Assembly (NCBI GenBank): GCA_946628065.1
Contig: CAMOWC010000009.1
Location: 1 to 56,120 of the forward strand
Reading direction: 5' to 3'
Length of the DNA: 56,120 nt
Source: an uncultured Clostridiaceae bacterium
GTDB taxonomy: Bacteria; Bacillota; Clostridia; TANB77; CAG-508
The translations under genes were made by a program, and so were the position numbers. Shown here one piece after another: positions 54,260-56,120 of the stretch (position 1 is the stretch's first letter; each line of letters begins with the position of its first letter). The notes beneath the pieces were generated by a model. It was not told where the DNA came from and did not search any database. It saw only the letters and a list, made by a program, of their open reading frames with translations.

Positions 54260-55061
54260 ATTTGTTTGATTTTAATATTATTTTTTCTAAAAGTACTATG
54301 GCCCTATAAAACACTGCCGCCATAATTCCGCAATATTATTACACTTGTCATAACTAAGTCTAATTGGAATACTTGGCCTCCATATACGATTAGGTATCCG
54401 CAATCCACCTTTTGAAACCAAAAATTCACCTGATATTACTCCCACAAGAGAGAGTCCAAGATTTACTTTAAGAGAATTTATAAATGTAGATGTATTAGCA
54501 GGTATTATAATTTTCGTCAATATTTGCAATTTATTAGCTCCAAATGTTTTTATCATTTTTATTTTTTCTTTATCCGTATTTATAAATCCATTTGATATTT
54601 CTAAAATAGTTACTATAAGTGATATTGCTATTCCCATTGTAATAATAGCAGGTGTGCCGTGCTCCAACCCATATGATAATTACTGGCCCTAAAGCAACCT
54701 TTGGTAAGCTGTTTAAAACTACTAAAAATGGGTCTGCCACCCTTGCAATAAACTTAGACCACCATAGGATTATTGCAATGAGTATTCCAAGAGCAGTTCC
54801 GGATAAAAAGCCTATAATTGTTTCATAGCATGTAATTCTTAAGTGTTCTAACAAGCCATTTTGTGATAAATTCATAAAAGATTTAATAATTCTACTTGGA
54901 CTGCTCATAATAAAGCTATCTATTATTCCTTTATTTGTAAGCACTTCCCATGCAGTTATAAAAGAAACAAGGACTAGTATTTGAGCTCCAAATACCAAAC
55001 ATTTATATATCCTTGTTCTTTTCAAATACTGTCTTCTTTCTTTTGATATACTATTTTTCAC
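54252..55061 (-). CDS. ABC transporter permease, SsuC type, with three CGG recoding sites
   Basis: The inner-membrane permease of the operon. Plain frames break at three points: CGGC at 54659 (VGAGTPAIITMG), CGGA at 54400 (SKGGLGYLIVYGGQVF, the conserved ABC-contact loop region) and CGGA at 54330 (VIILGIMAAVFYRA). Omitting the three C gives 268 residues with six helices. It ends in TAA at 54252, overlapping the ATG of the next gene by 8 nt, as expected of a tight operon. That natural ending is strong support for the corrected frame. Confidence 0.88.
54327..54330 (-). other. CGGA recoding site 16 (permease)
   Basis: TTG then C-GGA. Omitting C54330 restores IILGIMAAVFYRA and the natural stop. 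Confidence 0.88.
54397..54400 (-). other. CGGA recoding site 15 (permease)
   Basis: TTG then C-GGA. Omitting C54400 restores GGLGYLIVYG. Confidence 0.9.
54656..54659 (-). other. CGGC recoding site 14 (permease)
   Basis: GCA then C-GGC. Omitting C54659 restores WVGAGTPAIITMG. Confidence 0.9.
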
Positions 55062-55827
55062 CTATATCTAGCTCCTTCCATACGCTGTCAAAATAGTTAC
55101 TAAATTCAGAGTCTTCGCGGCATAGAAGAGGATCACGATTTGGTATTTTAAATTGAATTCTCATAATTTGCTTTACAGTACCTGGTCTATGAGATAAAAT
55201 CACAATTCTGTCAGACATACTTATTGCCTCTGATATATCATGAGTTACCATAAGTGTTGTTATTCCTTCATTTTTGAGTATTTCGTATATGTCTTTTGTC
55301 ACCATTATTCTTGTTTGATAATCCAGTGCAGAAAATGCTTCATCAAGGAGTAATATTTTAGGTTTTACTGCGAGCGTTCTAATTAGTGCAACTCTTTGCC
55401 TCATTCCTCCTGATAGTTGCAGCGGATATTTATCCTTAAATTCGTAAAGTCCATATTTCTTAAGTAGGTTTTCTGCATACTTTTTGTTCTCTGGTGTTTT
55501 TATGTGTCTTACCTCTAAGCCTATCATTACATTATTTAATATCGTCCTCCATTCTAGCAAGCTGTCTTTTTGAAGCATATATCCTATTTTAGTAGAGGTG
55601 GCACTGTCAGTTTCTTCCTGCCCCTCTATGTAGAGCTTTCCTCCTGAGCTTTTTTCTAGCCCTGCAATAATTGAAAGTAATGTGGACTTGCCACATCCGC
55701 TTGGGCCAATTATGCTTACAAATTCGCCTTCTGTTATATTAAATGAAATATCTTTTATCGCCTCTGTTTCCCCGTTTTTAGCTTGATATGTTTTTGAAAT
55801 TTTATCAATTCTTAACACTTCTTTCAT
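55051..55827 (-). CDS. ABC transporter ATPase, SsuB type
   Basis: The ATPase of the operon: Walker A GPSGCGKSTLL, Q-loop YMLQKDSLLEW, signature LSGGMRQR, Walker B ILLLDEAF and H-loop MVTHDISEA. The ATG at 55827 (MKEVLRIDKIS) follows AAAGGGGAAG; a longer reading to 55860 lacks a ribosome site. Length is 258 residues. The 3' end overlaps the permease start by 11 nt. Confidence 0.95.
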   Translation of the reverse strand: MKEVLRIDKISKTYQAKNGETEAIKDISFNITEGEFVSIIGPSGCGKSTLLSIIAGLEKSSGGKLYIEGQEETDSATSTKIGYMLQKDSLLEWRTILNNVMIGLEVRHIKTPENKKYAENLLKKYGLYEFKDKYPLQLSGGMRQRVALIRTLAVKPKILLLDEAFSALDYQTRIMVTKDIYEILKNEGITTLMVTHDISEAISMSDRIVILSHRPGTVKQIMRIQFKIPNRDPLLCREDSEFSNYFDSVWKELDIGEK

Positions 55828-55990
55828 TTGTGCTTCCCCTTTATTTAATGAATTTATCATAGTATAGTATATTCTTGATTTACAAAAATGGTTAACTACG
55901 ACTTTTAAGGTGATACTTTAAATTGTAAATGATAAAAGCCTAGTTATATATTGTGGGAACACACTTTAATTACTTTTTTTAAGTAAAGTG

Positions 55991-56019
55991 TTGACAAAAT
56001 CACATTTTGCGCGTATACT
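55991..56019 (+). promoter_or_regulatory. Consensus promoter of the initiator tRNA gene
   Basis: TTGACA (55991-55996), 17-bp spacer, TATACT (56014-56019), 25 bp before the tRNA. Confidence 0.9.
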
Positions 56020-56044
56020 ATATAAGTGTATAAATTAATTACAT

Positions 56045-56120
56045 CGCGGGGTGGAGCAGTTGGCAGCTCGTTGGGCTCATAACCCAAAGGTCGTAAGTTC
56101 GAGTCTTACCCCCGCAACCA
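56045..56120 (+). tRNA. Initiator tRNA-fMet (CAT anticodon)
   Basis: A full cloverleaf is visible. The acceptor CGCGGGG pairs with CCCCGCA but leaves C1 and A72 unpaired, and the anticodon stem has three G:C pairs (GGG with CCC) around loop CTCATAA. Both are marks of the initiator. The T arm GTAAG-TTCGAGT-CTTAC and an encoded CCA end the gene exactly at the window edge. Confidence 0.95.

Noticed and set aside
48324-55061. Ordinary pseudogenes or random assembly errors in dprA, comM, the UDPGP gene and the permease
   Set aside because: All breaks are the same single event, a C before an in-frame glycine codon. No premature stops, deletions or other insertions are seen, and corrected genes keep operon overlaps and all motifs. 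A systematic artefact tied to this word is not excluded and is listed as a test.
14587-55061. UGA or another stop codon read as an amino acid
   Set aside because: rsmH, the M15-like gene and others end properly in TGA, and tryptophan is TGG. No frame needs stop read-through.
14587-55061. CGG reassigned to another single amino acid without frame change
   Set aside because: Reading CGG as any one residue leaves the frame broken in all ten genes. Only loss of one base restores them.
55828-55990. TPP or other riboswitch before the ABC transporter operon
   Set aside because: No conserved aptamer words are visible. The ligand therefore stays open between sulfonate-like compounds, nitrate and thiamine precursors.

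Overview
This window reads as the chromosome of an AT-rich, Gram-positive, low-GC bacterium of the Clostridia type (Bacillota), probably an uncultured gut-type lineage. The placement is inference. It rests on clostridial-style S12, EF-Tu and EF-G, a dcw cluster with a SpoVD-like PBP, SipW/TasA-type surface proteins, prepilin-like leaders, strong AGGAGG ribosome sites and frequent TTG/GTG starts. UGA is an ordinary stop here (rsmH and the M15-like gene end in TGA). Most genes are on the minus strand.

Main discovery: ten genes look broken, but every break has the same form. A single extra C stands directly before an in-frame glycine codon, so the frame contains CGG followed by N. I located 16 such sites: topA, ftsW, a TapA-like gene, an unknown gene at 31.6-32.7 kb, rsmH, a TPM-domain gene, dprA, comM (four), a UDPGP-family gene (two) and an ABC permease (three). 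Skipping the C, or reading CGGN as one glycine codon, restores a full-length protein of normal family size in every recognised case. The glycine recovered is usually invariant (RsmH DGTLGGAGH, DprA GTNRLL, comM GGG and PGE, UDPGP GGQGTRLG, TopA CxxCG). Reading all other native genes by eye, I found no in-frame CGG meaning arginine. The simplest biological reading is genome-wide +1 recoding (quadruplet decoding or frameshifting) at CGG. A systematic sequencing artefact or RNA editing must be excluded. Only two short GC-rich ORFs, apparently foreign, use CGG as ordinary Arg.

Layout: plsX (partial) and a HAD-like protein (0-1.1 kb); a GC-rich mini-ORF and a prepilin-like BspA-repeat surface protein (1.3-2.8 kb); the str operon rpsL-rpsG-fusA-tuf, invaded by two palindromic elements (3.0-7.9 kb); a coiled-coil protein, a 41-residue peptide and a kinase-like protein (7.9-11.7 kb); a second GC-rich mini-ORF; trmFO, an E2-acyltransferase-like protein and topA (12.3-16.7 kb); half of the dcw cluster, murE-mraY-ftsW-murG (17.2-22.1 kb); a surface-fibre island with two SipW-type signal peptidases and their TasA-like clients, two glycosyltransferases and an unknown gene (22.3-32.7 kb); the other half of dcw, mraZ-rsmH-ftsL-pbp, with an MraZ operator (32.8-37.2 kb); a zinc-ribbon membrane protein with a TPM protein, an M15-like PG-binding protein and a sortase (37.3-41.4 kb); rsmA, a second SpoVD-like PBP, trmB, a divergent Xre/AbrB regulator pair, an alpha-amylase and yraN-dprA-comM (41.5-50.8 kb); a UDPGP nucleotidyltransferase, a phosphoesterase and an SsuABC-type ABC transporter (51-55.8 kb); and an initiator tRNA gene ending at the window edge.

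Intergenic DNA carries a family of palindromic GGGAC-containing repeats that double as terminators. The longest is a perfect 57-bp inverted repeat at 44.9-45.0 kb. All coordinates, motif calls and the CGG census come from manual reading. No database search was run.
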